This document shows positions 56,269-64,000 of a DNA stretch of 64,000 nt, piece by piece. The translations under genes and the position numbers were made by a program. The first letter of the stretch is position 1. Each line of letters starts with the position of its first letter. Origin of the DNA: Bacillus timonensis (lineage in GTDB: Bacteria; Bacillota; Bacilli; Bacillales; Bacillaceae_L); contig NZ_SLUB01000007.1 of assembly GCF_004799755.1 (NCBI RefSeq), forward strand, positions 62,001 through 126,000, given 5' to 3'. Below the pieces are notes generated by a model. That model searched no databases and was not told the DNA's origin. It saw only the letters and a program-made list of their open reading frames with translations.

Positions 56269-57789
56269 TCACCTTTTTATTTTTATAAATTTTCTAGTTG
56301 ACTGTAATTTGAGTTTGTTTTTTCGTATATTAGCTAGTAGTTCGTTCACAATTTCTTTTTCATTAAACGGAATTTCCTTGTTGCCAATTACTTGTGCAGT
56401 TTCATGGCCTTTTCCAGCTAGAAGGATAACGTCTCCCTCTTGACTGTTTTCAATTGCATATTTAATCGCTTCTCTACGATCAATTTCTACATGATATTTG
56501 CCGTCTACCTCATTCATGGATTCTACGATTTCTTTCGCGATCACATTTGGATCTTGTTCCTTTGGATTATCTGAGGTGACAATCGATAAATCAGCATATG
56601 TAGCTGCAACTTTTCCCATCGCTCTTCTTTTAGCACTTCCATCTTTTCCAGGTGCTGCATACACACCAAAGACTACAATCAGTCTTCCTTTCGTATAAGG
56701 TCTTAAAGTGGAGAGTGCTTTTTCCAAACCATCTTCTGTGTGAGCAAAATCGACAACGACCTTTCTACCTTTATCTTGGTAGATGACCTCAAGCCTTCCT
56801 CTTATTCCTTTTACATCATTTATTCCTTCTTTAATGTCTTCCAAAGAAATCTGATTTGCATACGCGGAAGCGATAGCTGCTAAACTATTATAAACATAAA
56901 TGACCCCAGGTATATTGACCCTTATGTTCACTGAACCAGTTGGAGTATTTAATTGATACGTACTGTAATCTGCATAAAAATGAAGATCCGTTGGGTAAAT
57001 ATCTGCTTTCTGATTGATACCATATGTAAGAATGGATTTGTTCGAGTCCTTTGCCCTATCGATAAGTCTTCTTCCATATGGATCGTCTACATTTATCACT
57101 AAATGTTCCTGAGCTAAATCAAAAAGCTTTGCTTTCGCGTTAAAATATTCTTCCATATTTTTATGAAGTTCTAAGTGATCAGGCGTTAAATTCGTAAAGA
57201 TAGCCGTATTAAAATCACAATAGGCGACACGATTTAAGTCTAAAGCGTGAGAGGAAACTTCCATGATGCAATCTTCAATACCTTCATCTACCATTTTTGA
57301 AAAAATGCCCTGTAAATTTAACGATTCTGGAGTCGTATTTTTATTTTCAAAATGTCTATTGTTTATTATAGTACCCATTGTTCCAATCAGACCAATGGTT
57401 TTTTTTGCCTGTTCAAAGATCGATTTCACAAAATAGGTTGTTGATGTTTTCCCATTCGTCCCTGTAATCCCAATCAAATTTAATTTTTCAGTAGGATTAT
57501 CATAAAAGTTAGCAGATAACCTAGCTAATGCTAATCTTGTATCCGAAACCTTGATGATTGTCACATAGTCCTCAACCCATATATCTCTTTCAACTATAAT
57601 GACAGCTGCGCCTTTCATTATGGCATTTTCAATATAATCATGTCCATCAACTGTGAATCCAGAAATGGCAACAAAAACACCGTTCGCTGTTACTTCCCTT
57701 GAATCATAAGCGATAGAGGTCACATCTACATCAAGGCTTCCCTTTATTTCGGTATAATCCAGATTACGTAAAATTGATTTTAATTGCAT
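56269..57789 (-). CDS. Divergent MurE-like Mur ligase (DNPK motif)
   Basis: A 506-residue ATP-dependent amide ligase with all three MurE domains. The N-terminal UDP-sugar domain has DSREVTANGVFVAISG; the P-loop is GITGTNGKTST (107-117); the carbamylated-Lys region is NAKAKLF (about 217-223); the C-terminal domain is VVVDFAHTEDGLEKAL. The amino-acid-selecting motif is D407-N-P-K410, where meso-DAP enzymes have DNPR and many lysine enzymes DNPA. The segment GVYAAPGKDGSAKRR replaces the usual FGCGGDRD-type loop. The ATG at 57789 follows TGGAGTGG; the TTG at 57804 is rejected. It is probably not the housekeeping MurE, which normally lies in the dcw cluster. Confidence 0.88.
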   Translation of the reverse strand: MQLKSILRNLDYTEIKGSLDVDVTSIAYDSREVTANGVFVAISGFTVDGHDYIENAIMKGAAVIIVERDIWVEDYVTIIKVSDTRLALARLSANFYDNPTEKLNLIGITGTNGKTSTTYFVKSIFEQAKKTIGLIGTMGTIINNRHFENKNTTPESLNLQGIFSKMVDEGIEDCIMEVSSHALDLNRVAYCDFNTAIFTNLTPDHLELHKNMEEYFNAKAKLFDLAQEHLVINVDDPYGRRLIDRAKDSNKSILTYGINQKADIYPTDLHFYADYSTYQLNTPTGSVNIRVNIPGVIYVYNSLAAIASAYANQISLEDIKEGINDVKGIRGRLEVIYQDKGRKVVVDFAHTEDGLEKALSTLRPYTKGRLIVVFGVYAAPGKDGSAKRRAMGKVAATYADLSIVTSDNPKEQDPNVIAKEIVESMNEVDGKYHVEIDRREAIKYAIENSQEGDVILLAGKGHETAQVIGNKEIPFNEKEIVNELLANIRKNKLKLQSTRKFIKIKR

Positions 57790-57828
57790 TGTTATCCACT
57801 CCAAATTAATGACCTAAACTTAACAGCA

Positions 57829-59010
57829 CTATTTTTTTATTTTCTTTAATAGCTTTTTGGAAATGATGCCGGCATATGAAAACGCAGGCTTCGGATCCTT
57901 CCAATCCCATATCGCATATGCCTTCGGTTTAAGGAATGATTTCATAACCTGTGACATCGTTAATTGACCCGTTTTTAAATAACCTTTTATCGCATAGAAG
58001 TCTTCATACGCATACCAAAAGACTAGGTTTGTATCATATTCAATCGCCTTTGGTGGTAATGGGTTACCTGTTAGTTCCCGATATGTAATGTATGGGAAAT
58101 TAAGTCCTACTTTGTAGAGCATACTATTCAAATTAGTAATCCTTACATTTAATTCAATCAAGTAATACTGACCTGTCTCTGAGTCCTTTTTAAATTCTAT
58201 TTCTACAAAGCCTTTGAATCCAATTGCTTCTAAAAACTTAGAACCAATTTCATAAAGCTCTGGTACGTACTTTTGTCCAGTGTACACGGATGCACCAAAA
58301 TTGATAGGATATTGACGGTATTTCTGACAGGTCATCCAGTGCGTTACTTTGGCTTCTTGATTCAAATACGCATCAAATGTATACATATGATCATCAAAGC
58401 CAGGAATGATTCGTTGGACGATGACTTCTTGATTCGCATCTTTTGCTTTTTGTAATGCCTCATCCAATTCCTGACGGTTGTTTACCTTGAATAACTTCCT
58501 ACGGAAAATCGATACAAACGTAGGAGAATCAGTAGGTTTTACTAAACATGGAAATTTAATATTTTCTTCTATTTTTTCATAAAAGTTTTCTTCCCCGAGA
58601 TGAACAGTTTCCGGTACCGCAACTCCGTGTTCTACGGCCAATTTATGTAATTCATCCTTATCCATTGTTTTTGTATAGAGTCCTTGCTCCGTTTGAGGGA
58701 TGAGATAGAATTCTTTTAGTTCATCTAAATATTCGTCTATCACTTCTACATAGGAGTCATGACATGGAATTAACACCGGTTTTGCCGTTTGCTTTCTTGA
58801 ATATTCCTTTAAAAAGGCAATAAATTGTTCCTTTTCTTTTCGATAATGGGGTGCAATTACACGCTCCGAGCAATATTTCGACTCTGCTCCGTACGTATTT
58901 TCATAGGAATAATCTACGGCTACCGTATGTATCCCTTCTCTACCCAAACATCTCATTGTGCTTAAGCCTATATAATAATTGTTTCCTAAAACAACTGCTT
59001 TATTGTTCAT
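57829..59010 (-). CDS. ATP-grasp carboxylate-amine ligase, D-Asp-ligase-like
   Basis: A 393-residue ATP-grasp protein. It has an N-terminal pre-ATP-grasp domain (AVVLGNNYYIGLSTMR; LIPCHDSYVEVIDEY), a central ATP-binding part (FPCLVKPTDS, VIVQRIIPGFDDHM) and metal-binding residues in YYLIELNVRITN. The domain order and segments resemble the Enterococcus faecium D-aspartate ligase family, which attaches D-Asp to the side chain of the peptidoglycan stem; the similarity was judged by eye. The ATG at 59010 overlaps the stop of the small upstream ORF by four bases, and AAGGAG lies inside that ORF. 39 bp precede the MurE-like gene. Confidence 0.88.
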   Translation of the reverse strand: MNNKAVVLGNNYYIGLSTMRCLGREGIHTVAVDYSYENTYGAESKYCSERVIAPHYRKEKEQFIAFLKEYSRKQTAKPVLIPCHDSYVEVIDEYLDELKEFYLIPQTEQGLYTKTMDKDELHKLAVEHGVAVPETVHLGEENFYEKIEENIKFPCLVKPTDSPTFVSIFRRKLFKVNNRQELDEALQKAKDANQEVIVQRIIPGFDDHMYTFDAYLNQEAKVTHWMTCQKYRQYPINFGASVYTGQKYVPELYEIGSKFLEAIGFKGFVEIEFKKDSETGQYYLIELNVRITNLNSMLYKVGLNFPYITYRELTGNPLPPKAIEYDTNLVFWYAYEDFYAIKGYLKTGQLTMSQVMKSFLKPKAYAIWDWKDPKPAFSYAGIISKKLLKKIKK

Positions 59011-59210
59011 TCGTTACCAGACTCCTTGATTTGCTTTCCTAATTTGACTCTTTGTCTAATATTACAATATTGACACAGAATAAGGGGTGTTTCAAGATGA
59101 AATACACCTTTATCCCGCTTGTTATTAAGCTGTAACAATTGAAAAATTAAAAACAAAAAATAGAGTACAGTATACATATTTTCGTACTCTAATCCCTTTT
59201 TTCGACGCAT
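59007..59210 (-). CDS. Small membrane protein with CxxC, translationally coupled to the ATP-grasp gene
   Basis: A possible 67-residue protein: a basic start, a hydrophobic segment (MYTVLYFLFLIFQLLQL, about 12-28) and a cytosolic tail with CQYC (46-49) and many Lys/Arg. Its stop overlaps the ATP-grasp start codon (ATGA), and the ribosome site of that gene lies within it, which favours a real gene. The start ATG at 59210 has only a weak GGGGA before it; the ATG at residue 12 is an alternative. A TATAAT box lies at 59246-59251. No family recognised. Confidence 0.5.
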   Translation of the reverse strand: MRRKKGLEYENMYTVLYFLFLIFQLLQLNNKRDKGVFHLETPLILCQYCNIRQRVKLGKQIKESGNE

Positions 59211-59245
59211 TTCCCCATTTTTAGTAGATTTGTCATCTTTGTTCT

Positions 59246-59251
59246 ATTATA
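59246..59251 (-). promoter_or_regulatory. Candidate -10 box for the ligase operon
   Basis: TATAAT on the minus strand, 36 bp before the small ORF; no good -35 at standard spacing. No terminator is seen between the NRDE gene and this operon, so read-through is also possible. Confidence 0.35.
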
Positions 59252-59275
59252 TACTAATTCCGTAGCGTCACTCTT

Positions 59276-60031
59276 TTATTCCTTAATCGGAAAGCAGAAT
59301 GTCTGATTACTTGAGCCTGAGCCAGAATAAGTTCGTTCCACATATTGAATTTCTTTATCCGACATTAATAATACGGTAGAGCTTCTCGTCCCATACCCAA
59401 TTGTTTGAATAAATAATGAAGAAAGAATTCGTTCCCATTCGAGTGAAACGCCTGTATTAGGGAGAAAATTATCATGTGGACGATCTGTGTTTTGAAGTAA
59501 TTCTAATAGGTTCTCCACTAAATCGTCTCCCTTTAAAATGGTAGAAAGCCCTTCTTTTCCTTTTTTCACTTTCGGCCAGTTTGTATCGAGCAAATGGTTG
59601 CTAAGCCCATGGATACCTGGTTTTACTTTTTTAACACTCTTTCCAACATTCGAATAATAATAGAGGTTATCCAGTTCACCCACTAATAGATTATATCCTG
59701 GATACTGAGAGTTCGTCTTCTCTAGCTGCTTCATATATTCTGCAATGGCTCCATTGTAGGTAAGCGCATCTTTTACGAGTTTCCCTCTCGATTGTTTGCC
59801 CTCTACCATCTCATTGGGTTCGCGATAGTTTGTTAAGGCAGCAAAACGACCAAATGTAGTAACCCCCATCCAGGTTCCCATTTTTTCAAGGTCTCTTCCA
59901 GCTAATAGAGTAGGTTCATCCTCCCAGAAGTGTATCGGAGCTGTTGGTCGCTGAAGAAACTCATCCCGGTTTGCCGCAACAATTAATTTATAGACCGGAT
60001 GTGCTTGGTAGGCGAACAAAATTAAACACAT
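59276..60031 (-). CDS. NRDE/TANGO2 family protein
   Basis: A 251-residue protein whose N-terminus MCLILFAYQAHP and the following VAANRDEFLQRPT define the NRDE (TANGO2) family. The start is set at 60031 so that Cys is residue 2, as in the family; GTG 60040 would overlap the AAGGCGGTGG ribosome site. Members have an Ntn-hydrolase-like fold; the molecular role is unsettled, with heme or lipid handling proposed for eukaryotic homologues. It lies 65 bp upstream of the ligase operon on the same strand. Confidence 0.9.
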   Translation of the reverse strand: MCLILFAYQAHPVYKLIVAANRDEFLQRPTAPIHFWEDEPTLLAGRDLEKMGTWMGVTTFGRFAALTNYREPNEMVEGKQSRGKLVKDALTYNGAIAEYMKQLEKTNSQYPGYNLLVGELDNLYYYSNVGKSVKKVKPGIHGLSNHLLDTNWPKVKKGKEGLSTILKGDDLVENLLELLQNTDRPHDNFLPNTGVSLEWERILSSLFIQTIGYGTRSSTVLLMSDKEIQYVERTYSGSGSSNQTFCFPIKE

Positions 60032-60118
60032 TATAGCCACCGCCTTTTTTACAAATTATAGCATTTGTACCCTGTTGGCGTAAAAACTTAGGACTGGCTA
60101 ATGTTCCTTTACACAAAA

Positions 60119-60142
60119 AAGCAAGGGTACACACCCCTGCTT
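60119..60142 (-). terminator. Terminator of the acetyl-CoA synthetase-like gene
   Basis: AAGCAAGGGT/ACCCCTGCTT stem (one mismatch) with a 4-nt loop and a T run on the minus strand. Confidence 0.8.
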
Positions 60143-60211
60143 ATATGACGATTCTACTTCATTTAAGGTTACATTTTTTAGCTAAATATCCATTCGTACT
60201 TTCTTATGAAC

Positions 60212-61912
60212 CTACTGTTTTTGAAGTTCACGAGCCTTTAGTTCTCTTCTTAAAATTTTCCCGCTAATCTTTGTTTTCGGAAGTTCATCCAGCACTTCGA
60301 TTTCCCTTGGTGCAGCATGAGCGGCAAGATGTTGTTTCACAAATACGCGAATATTCTCCAATAAATCTGCTGATGGACGATAGCCTTTCTTTAACACAAT
60401 AAACGCCTTTACAATTTCTCCTCTTAATGTGTCAGGCTTTCCAATGACACCCGCTTCAGCCACCGCTTCATGTTCAATCAACTTGCTTTCGACCTCAAAC
60501 GGACCGATGCGTTCACCTGATGAATTAATCATATCATCGCTTCGCCCTTGGAAGAACACATATCCATCCTTATCTAAAATAGCCAAATCACCAGAGATAT
60601 ACCAACCATTTAAAAAATAGGAATGGTATTTCTCTTCATTTTTCCATACTTCTCTCATGATGGATGGCCAGGACGCCTTGATACCTAGATGACCAACCTC
60701 CCCATTAGGAAGTGAATTTCCATCATCATCTAATACCGCTACCTCAATTCCAGGAATGGGTCTACCCATCGAGCCTGGTTTAATAATCTCTGATGGCAGA
60801 TTGACAATTAATTGCGCTCCAGTTTCCGTCATCCACCAAGTATCATGAATTCTTTTCCCTAATGCGTCCATTCCCCAAACAATGACCTCAGGATTCAATG
60901 GTTCACCCACACTTAAAATATGGCGTAGGGAACGAAGATTATATTTTTTAAGTACTTCATTTCCTTCCGCTTTCAGCATTCTAAATGCTGTGGGAGCACT
61001 ATACCAAACCGTCACACCTGTTTTTTCAATTGTTGAATACCAGGAATCGGCATTAAATCTCCCCCCATTGACCACAATTGTTGCGCGATTTAGCCAAGGT
61101 GCAAAGATTCCATACACGGTTCCTGTTACCCATCCAGGGTGTGCTGTGCACCAATAAACATCATCCTCTTTTAAATCAAGGACCCACTTTCCCGTTTGGT
61201 ACTGCTGAATCATAGCGCGATGTGCGTGTACAATTCCCTTCGGTTTTCCTGTTGAACCACTCGTATAATGAATATTAAGCCGAGCCTCAAGGTCCACCCA
61301 TTCAATACTATTATTCTCGCTTGGAGTTTCTGCTAATACCTCTACAAGCGAGATTTCATTTTCTTCACACTTTTCTGGTCCTTCCGTAATGAACACCTTT
61401 TCTAATGAAGGCAATTGTTGTTTAGGAACTCTTTTCACCAACTCGGAATCCGTGATTAAAAAGCGCCCCTCACAGTCAGAAATCCTGTCCTTAACTGCAT
61501 CCTCCATGAATGCTTCAAACAGTGGGCCTGCAATAGCCCCTAACTTAATTGCCGCAATCATCGCAATATAGATTTCCGGATTTTTCGGTAAAAAGATAAA
61601 GACGATATCTCCCTTTTTCACTCCATACTTTTTCAATACGGTTGCTAGGTGGTCAGACTTATCTTTTATCTCTTTAAATGTAAAGATTTGTTCCTCTTCT
61701 TCATTTATATAGTGAAGAGCAATTTTGTCTCCATACCCCTCTGAAACATGGCGATCGATGCATTCATATGCCATATTCACTTGCCCTGTTTCATACCAGC
61801 TAAATTCCTGTCGAACCTCTTCCCATGAAAAATTACCGCGAACCTTATCATAATTGTGAAGATTAAAATCTCCTTCAAAAGGTTTTATGAAATCTAATTC
61901 TTTTGTTGTCAA
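60212..61912 (-). CDS. acsA: Acetyl-CoA synthetase-like acyl-CoA ligase
   Basis: A 566-residue AMP-forming ligase. It has the ATP motif YTSGSTGKPKGIVHAH (about 212-227), WWMTETGAQ, the hinge GRSDDMINSSGERIGP and the C-terminal PKTKISGKILRREL with the catalytic, acetylation-prone Lys. Very similar in plan to B. subtilis AcsA (572 residues), but an acyl substrate other than acetate is possible. The start is TTG at 61912 after AAAGGGG; the nearby ATG is out of frame. It follows the SsuB-like gene by 18 bp, so it may be co-transcribed with the importer. Confidence 0.9.
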   Translation of the reverse strand: MTTKELDFIKPFEGDFNLHNYDKVRGNFSWEEVRQEFSWYETGQVNMAYECIDRHVSEGYGDKIALHYINEEEEQIFTFKEIKDKSDHLATVLKKYGVKKGDIVFIFLPKNPEIYIAMIAAIKLGAIAGPLFEAFMEDAVKDRISDCEGRFLITDSELVKRVPKQQLPSLEKVFITEGPEKCEENEISLVEVLAETPSENNSIEWVDLEARLNIHYTSGSTGKPKGIVHAHRAMIQQYQTGKWVLDLKEDDVYWCTAHPGWVTGTVYGIFAPWLNRATIVVNGGRFNADSWYSTIEKTGVTVWYSAPTAFRMLKAEGNEVLKKYNLRSLRHILSVGEPLNPEVIVWGMDALGKRIHDTWWMTETGAQLIVNLPSEIIKPGSMGRPIPGIEVAVLDDDGNSLPNGEVGHLGIKASWPSIMREVWKNEEKYHSYFLNGWYISGDLAILDKDGYVFFQGRSDDMINSSGERIGPFEVESKLIEHEAVAEAGVIGKPDTLRGEIVKAFIVLKKGYRPSADLLENIRVFVKQHLAAHAAPREIEVLDELPKTKISGKILRRELKARELQKQ

Positions 61913-61930
61913 TTCATCTATCCCCTTTCG

Positions 61931-62644
61931 CTAACTTAAGAGTTCCAATATTTCCGCCTTCAATTGTGCTAGCTTTACATCCCCTCGAGACCTTGGCTTT
62001 GGTTCATCAATTTGAATCGATTGATAGACTTCGCCAGGCTGGCCTTTTAAAACAATAATACGATCACATAAATAAAGGGCTTCATCGATATCATGAGTCA
62101 CTAAAATCATCGTGGATCTGTATGTATTCCAAATGGTCAACAACAAATCCTGGAGTTGCATTTTCGTAAAAGCATCAAGTGCGCTAAACGGCTCATCTAA
62201 AAGCAACACTTCTGGTGCTGTAATTAGCGCCCGAGCAATCGAGACTCGTTGCGCCATCCCGCCGGATATATCCTTTGGATAATGACTTTCAAAGCCCTCT
62301 AATCCAACTAGTTTTATATAGTCCTGTGCCTTTTCAAGTTTTTGACTATCACTTTTTAAACCAAATGAAATATTTTCAATTACTTTCAACCATGGCATTA
62401 AACGCGATTCCTGAAAAATAACGCCTACTTTTTCATGAACAGATGTGATTCTGTCACCGCTGATTTCAACTGAACCTGTGTAATCGGGGTCTAATCCAGA
62501 TAAGACCCGCAATAAGGTACTTTTTCCACAACCGCTCGTACCTAAAACACCAATTATTTCACCTTGTTTTGTTTCAAAGCTGATATTTCTAAACCCCGTC
62601 GCACCGTTCGAAAAGGTTCGTGAAACATTTTGAACTGCCAGCAT
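61931..62644 (-). CDS. SsuB/TauB-like ABC transporter ATPase
   Basis: A 237-residue ATPase with Walker A GTSGCGKST, Q-loop FQESRLMPWL, signature ISGGMAQRVSIARAL, Walker B VLLLDEPFSALD and the H-loop VTHDIDEAL. The FQESRLMPW-type Q-loop and length are typical of the nitrate/sulfonate/taurine/thiamine-precursor group. The ATG at 62644 follows AAAGGATG. It lies 14 bp downstream of its permease gene. Drives import with the proteins at 62659-63492 and 63504-64000. Confidence 0.93.
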   Translation of the reverse strand: MLAVQNVSRTFSNGATGFRNISFETKQGEIIGVLGTSGCGKSTLLRVLSGLDPDYTGSVEISGDRITSVHEKVGVIFQESRLMPWLKVIENISFGLKSDSQKLEKAQDYIKLVGLEGFESHYPKDISGGMAQRVSIARALITAPEVLLLDEPFSALDAFTKMQLQDLLLTIWNTYRSTMILVTHDIDEALYLCDRIIVLKGQPGEVYQSIQIDEPKPRSRGDVKLAQLKAEILELLS

Positions 62645-62658
62645 TCTTTTTCATCCTT

Positions 62659-63492
62659 TCACGCCTTTTTTACATAACTATCTTGCCAATGAAGTGTTTT
62701 TTCCTCTGTTTTCTTCAAAATGGAGTCCGATATTTTACCTAGAATCGCAAATAGTACAATACTAGCAATGACCGTTTCTGGAGAATAGGAGTTTTGACCA
62801 ACGACAAGCAAATACCCAATCCCCTGACTAGCCCCCATTAGTTCAGCCGCAACGACAAACATCCATCCCAGTCCTAGCCCGCTTCGAATCCCCACTAAAA
62901 AAGAGGGAAGGGATGCAGGCAAGATGACTTTTCTAATTAAATCGAACGTAGAGAAGTTATAAATTTTTCCTACTTCAATCAGCTTTCGGTCAACACCCTG
63001 AATGCCAGACACGATGTTTAAATAAACCGGAAAAAATACTCCTACCGCAATTAGTGTAATTTTTGATGGTTCAGCAATTCCCATCCAAAGGATAAAAAGG
63101 GGAACCCATGCTAGTGATGGAATCGAACGGAACGCTTGAAGCATTGGATCTAATAAAGCTTCCGCAATTCGAAAATAGCCAACCAATGAACCAAATAGTA
63201 CAGCAGCTACTACCCCGATAAGAAAACCAAAAAAGATTCGATATAAAGTAATTCCAATGTGGCCCCAAAGACTTCCATCTCCAGCAAATTCAAATATTTT
63301 TGCCAGGATGACCGTTGGTGCAGGCATTAGATGCGCTTCAAGGACACCTATATAACTTAAATACTGCCAAACCACTAACAAAATGGCAGGTATAATACTT
63401 CCAAGGAGAACAATTTTTACATTTTTCGGTAAAACAAACTGAGTTTTCGACTTTATTATTTGTCTCGATACCGCTTCGCCTTTTATGTTCAT
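62659..63492 (-). CDS. SsuC/TauC-like ABC transporter permease
   Basis: A 277-residue inner-membrane permease with about six spans. It has RSIPSLAWVPLFILWMGI and the EAA-type IEVGKIYNFSTFDLIRKVIL of the sulfonate/nitrate group. The ATG at 63492 follows GAGGAGG, 11 bp after the binding-protein gene. The ligand may be an aliphatic sulfonate, but this family also moves thiamine precursors and aromatic acids. Confidence 0.93.
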   Translation of the reverse strand: MNIKGEAVSRQIIKSKTQFVLPKNVKIVLLGSIIPAILLVVWQYLSYIGVLEAHLMPAPTVILAKIFEFAGDGSLWGHIGITLYRIFFGFLIGVVAAVLFGSLVGYFRIAEALLDPMLQAFRSIPSLAWVPLFILWMGIAEPSKITLIAVGVFFPVYLNIVSGIQGVDRKLIEVGKIYNFSTFDLIRKVILPASLPSFLVGIRSGLGLGWMFVVAAELMGASQGIGYLLVVGQNSYSPETVIASIVLFAILGKISDSILKKTEEKTLHWQDSYVKKA

Positions 63493-63503
63493 AATGCCTC
63501 CTC

Positions 63504-64000
63504 TTATTGCTTTATTACTTTTTTCGCAAATGCCGGATTAATCAATTCTTGAACCAATTTTTCTAATTCGACGTCTTTTTTGATAATACTCTGTGCTTGG
63601 AGAACCTTACCCGCTTCCGTTAAAGCCTCAATTTGTGCTTCACCAGGCACTGGATTAGAAAAATCATTACGTTCATTTAATTGCTTATTTGCTACTTCAA
63701 TATCAATATTTGCGGATTTTGCTAGGATTTCCGCAGCTTCTTCCGGATTTTCTTGCACCCATGTACGAGCCTTTTCGTAAACTTCGATGACCTTTTCGAC
63801 ATATTCAGGGTATTTCTCAGCAAATTCCGAACGTACATTTAAGGTCCCATACGTATTAAAATCAGCGTTGCGATAGAAAAGCTTCGCATCTGTTTCCAAT
63901 TCAACCCTTGCCATGTGAGGATCTAATCCAGACCATGCATCTACCTGACCAGATGTTAAAGCACTCGCTCCATCCCCATGCTGCAGATTCACAATCTCAA
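63504..64000 (-). CDS. SsuA-like substrate-binding protein (C-terminal part, cut by window edge)
   Basis: The frame is open to the window end, so only the last 165 codons are seen; the GTG near 63992 is internal. HGDGASALTSGQVDAWSGLDP is the usual ligand-pocket region of SsuA/NMT1-like proteins, followed by the helical C-terminus. It would be a lipoprotein or secreted binding subunit for the SsuBC-like importer. Substrate not determinable. Confidence 0.88.
   Translation of the reverse strand, partial: EIVNLQHGDGASALTSGQVDAWSGLDPHMARVELETDAKLFYRNADFNTYGTLNVRSEFAEKYPEYVEKVIEVYEKARTWVQENPEEAAEILAKSANIDIEVANKQLNERNDFSNPVPGEAQIEALTEAGKVLQAQSIIKKDVELEKLVQELINPAFAKKVIKQ

Noticed and set aside
57829-59010. 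Cyanophycin synthetase-like ATP-grasp/Mur-ligase pair
   Set aside because: The two domains are on separate proteins, the Mur ligase keeps a full UDP-MurNAc-type N-terminal domain, and no cyanophycin-type arrangement is seen.
63504-63992. A complete short gene beginning at the GTG near 63992
   Set aside because: The frame stays open to the window end and the sequence before it fits the interior of an SsuA-like protein, so the gene is partial.

Overview
The window looks like chromosomal DNA of a low-GC Bacillaceae bacterium (Bacillus/Neobacillus/Cytobacillus-like). The reasons are strong AAAGGAGG-type ribosome sites with many GTG/TTG starts, CcpA-type cre sites, MsmX-dependent sugar ABC operons without their own ATPase, odhAB, scr and fru PTS operons, and SpoIID-family proteins. 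No rRNA, tRNA, CRISPR array, prophage or insertion sequence was seen. The species cannot be fixed from the sequence alone.

Layout. (1) 1-15064, all on the minus strand, is a large amino-sugar and muropeptide scavenging region. It holds a cut-off LplB-type permease, a PIG-L deacetylase, murQ, a YesL-like protein, an LplABC-type importer, nagZ, a GH20 hexosaminidase, a UgpABE-type importer and anmK. Together they suggest import of GlcNAc-(anhydro)MurNAc sugars, cytoplasmic cleavage by NagZ/GH20, phosphorylation by AnmK and lactyl-ether cleavage by MurQ. (2) 15431-20744 holds a secreted SpoIID/LytB protein and a third sugar ABC operon. (3) 21286-28158 holds an M20 dipeptidase and the sucrose operon (scrR; scrA-scrB-scrK) with three ScrR-type operators. 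(4) 28324-39309 is mixed: a GNAT enzyme, an orphan kynA, a split ThrE exporter, glnS (not universal in Bacilli), a second SpoIID paralogue, an ABC exporter and a PhoD-like phosphatase. (5) 39351-42895 is fruR-fruK-fruA. (6) 43210-45728 is a GltC-like regulator divergent from an NADP-type glutamate dehydrogenase. (7) 45848-51118 is odhAB divergent from a Crp/Fnr regulator, with an FNR-type box between them. (8) 51206-52513 is an EnvC/PcsB-like M23 hydrolase. (9) 52804-59210 is an unusual minus-strand operon: small CxxC membrane ORF, ATP-grasp ligase resembling D-aspartate ligases, divergent MurE-like ligase, AsnB-type amidotransferase, membrane-anchored C39-like peptidase, Asp/Glu racemase. (10) 59276-64000 holds a TANGO2-like NRDE protein, an acetyl-CoA synthetase-like enzyme and an SsuABC-type importer that runs off the window.

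The best candidate for an undescribed system is region 9. Racemase, ATP-grasp ligase and AsnB together recall the D-Asp/D-Asn cross-bridge pathway of enterococci and lactobacilli. Here they come with a second MurE whose amino-acid-selecting motif is DNPK, rather than DNPR (meso-DAP type) or DNPA (lysine type). Other observations with real sequence support are: a 53-bp palindromic tandem repeat present at two loci 13 kb apart; a 46-bp element shared upstream of both SpoIID paralogues; a six-copy GCGCAATT array phased at 20-21 bp; and a stem-loop after the binding-protein gene in all three complete sugar ABC operons.
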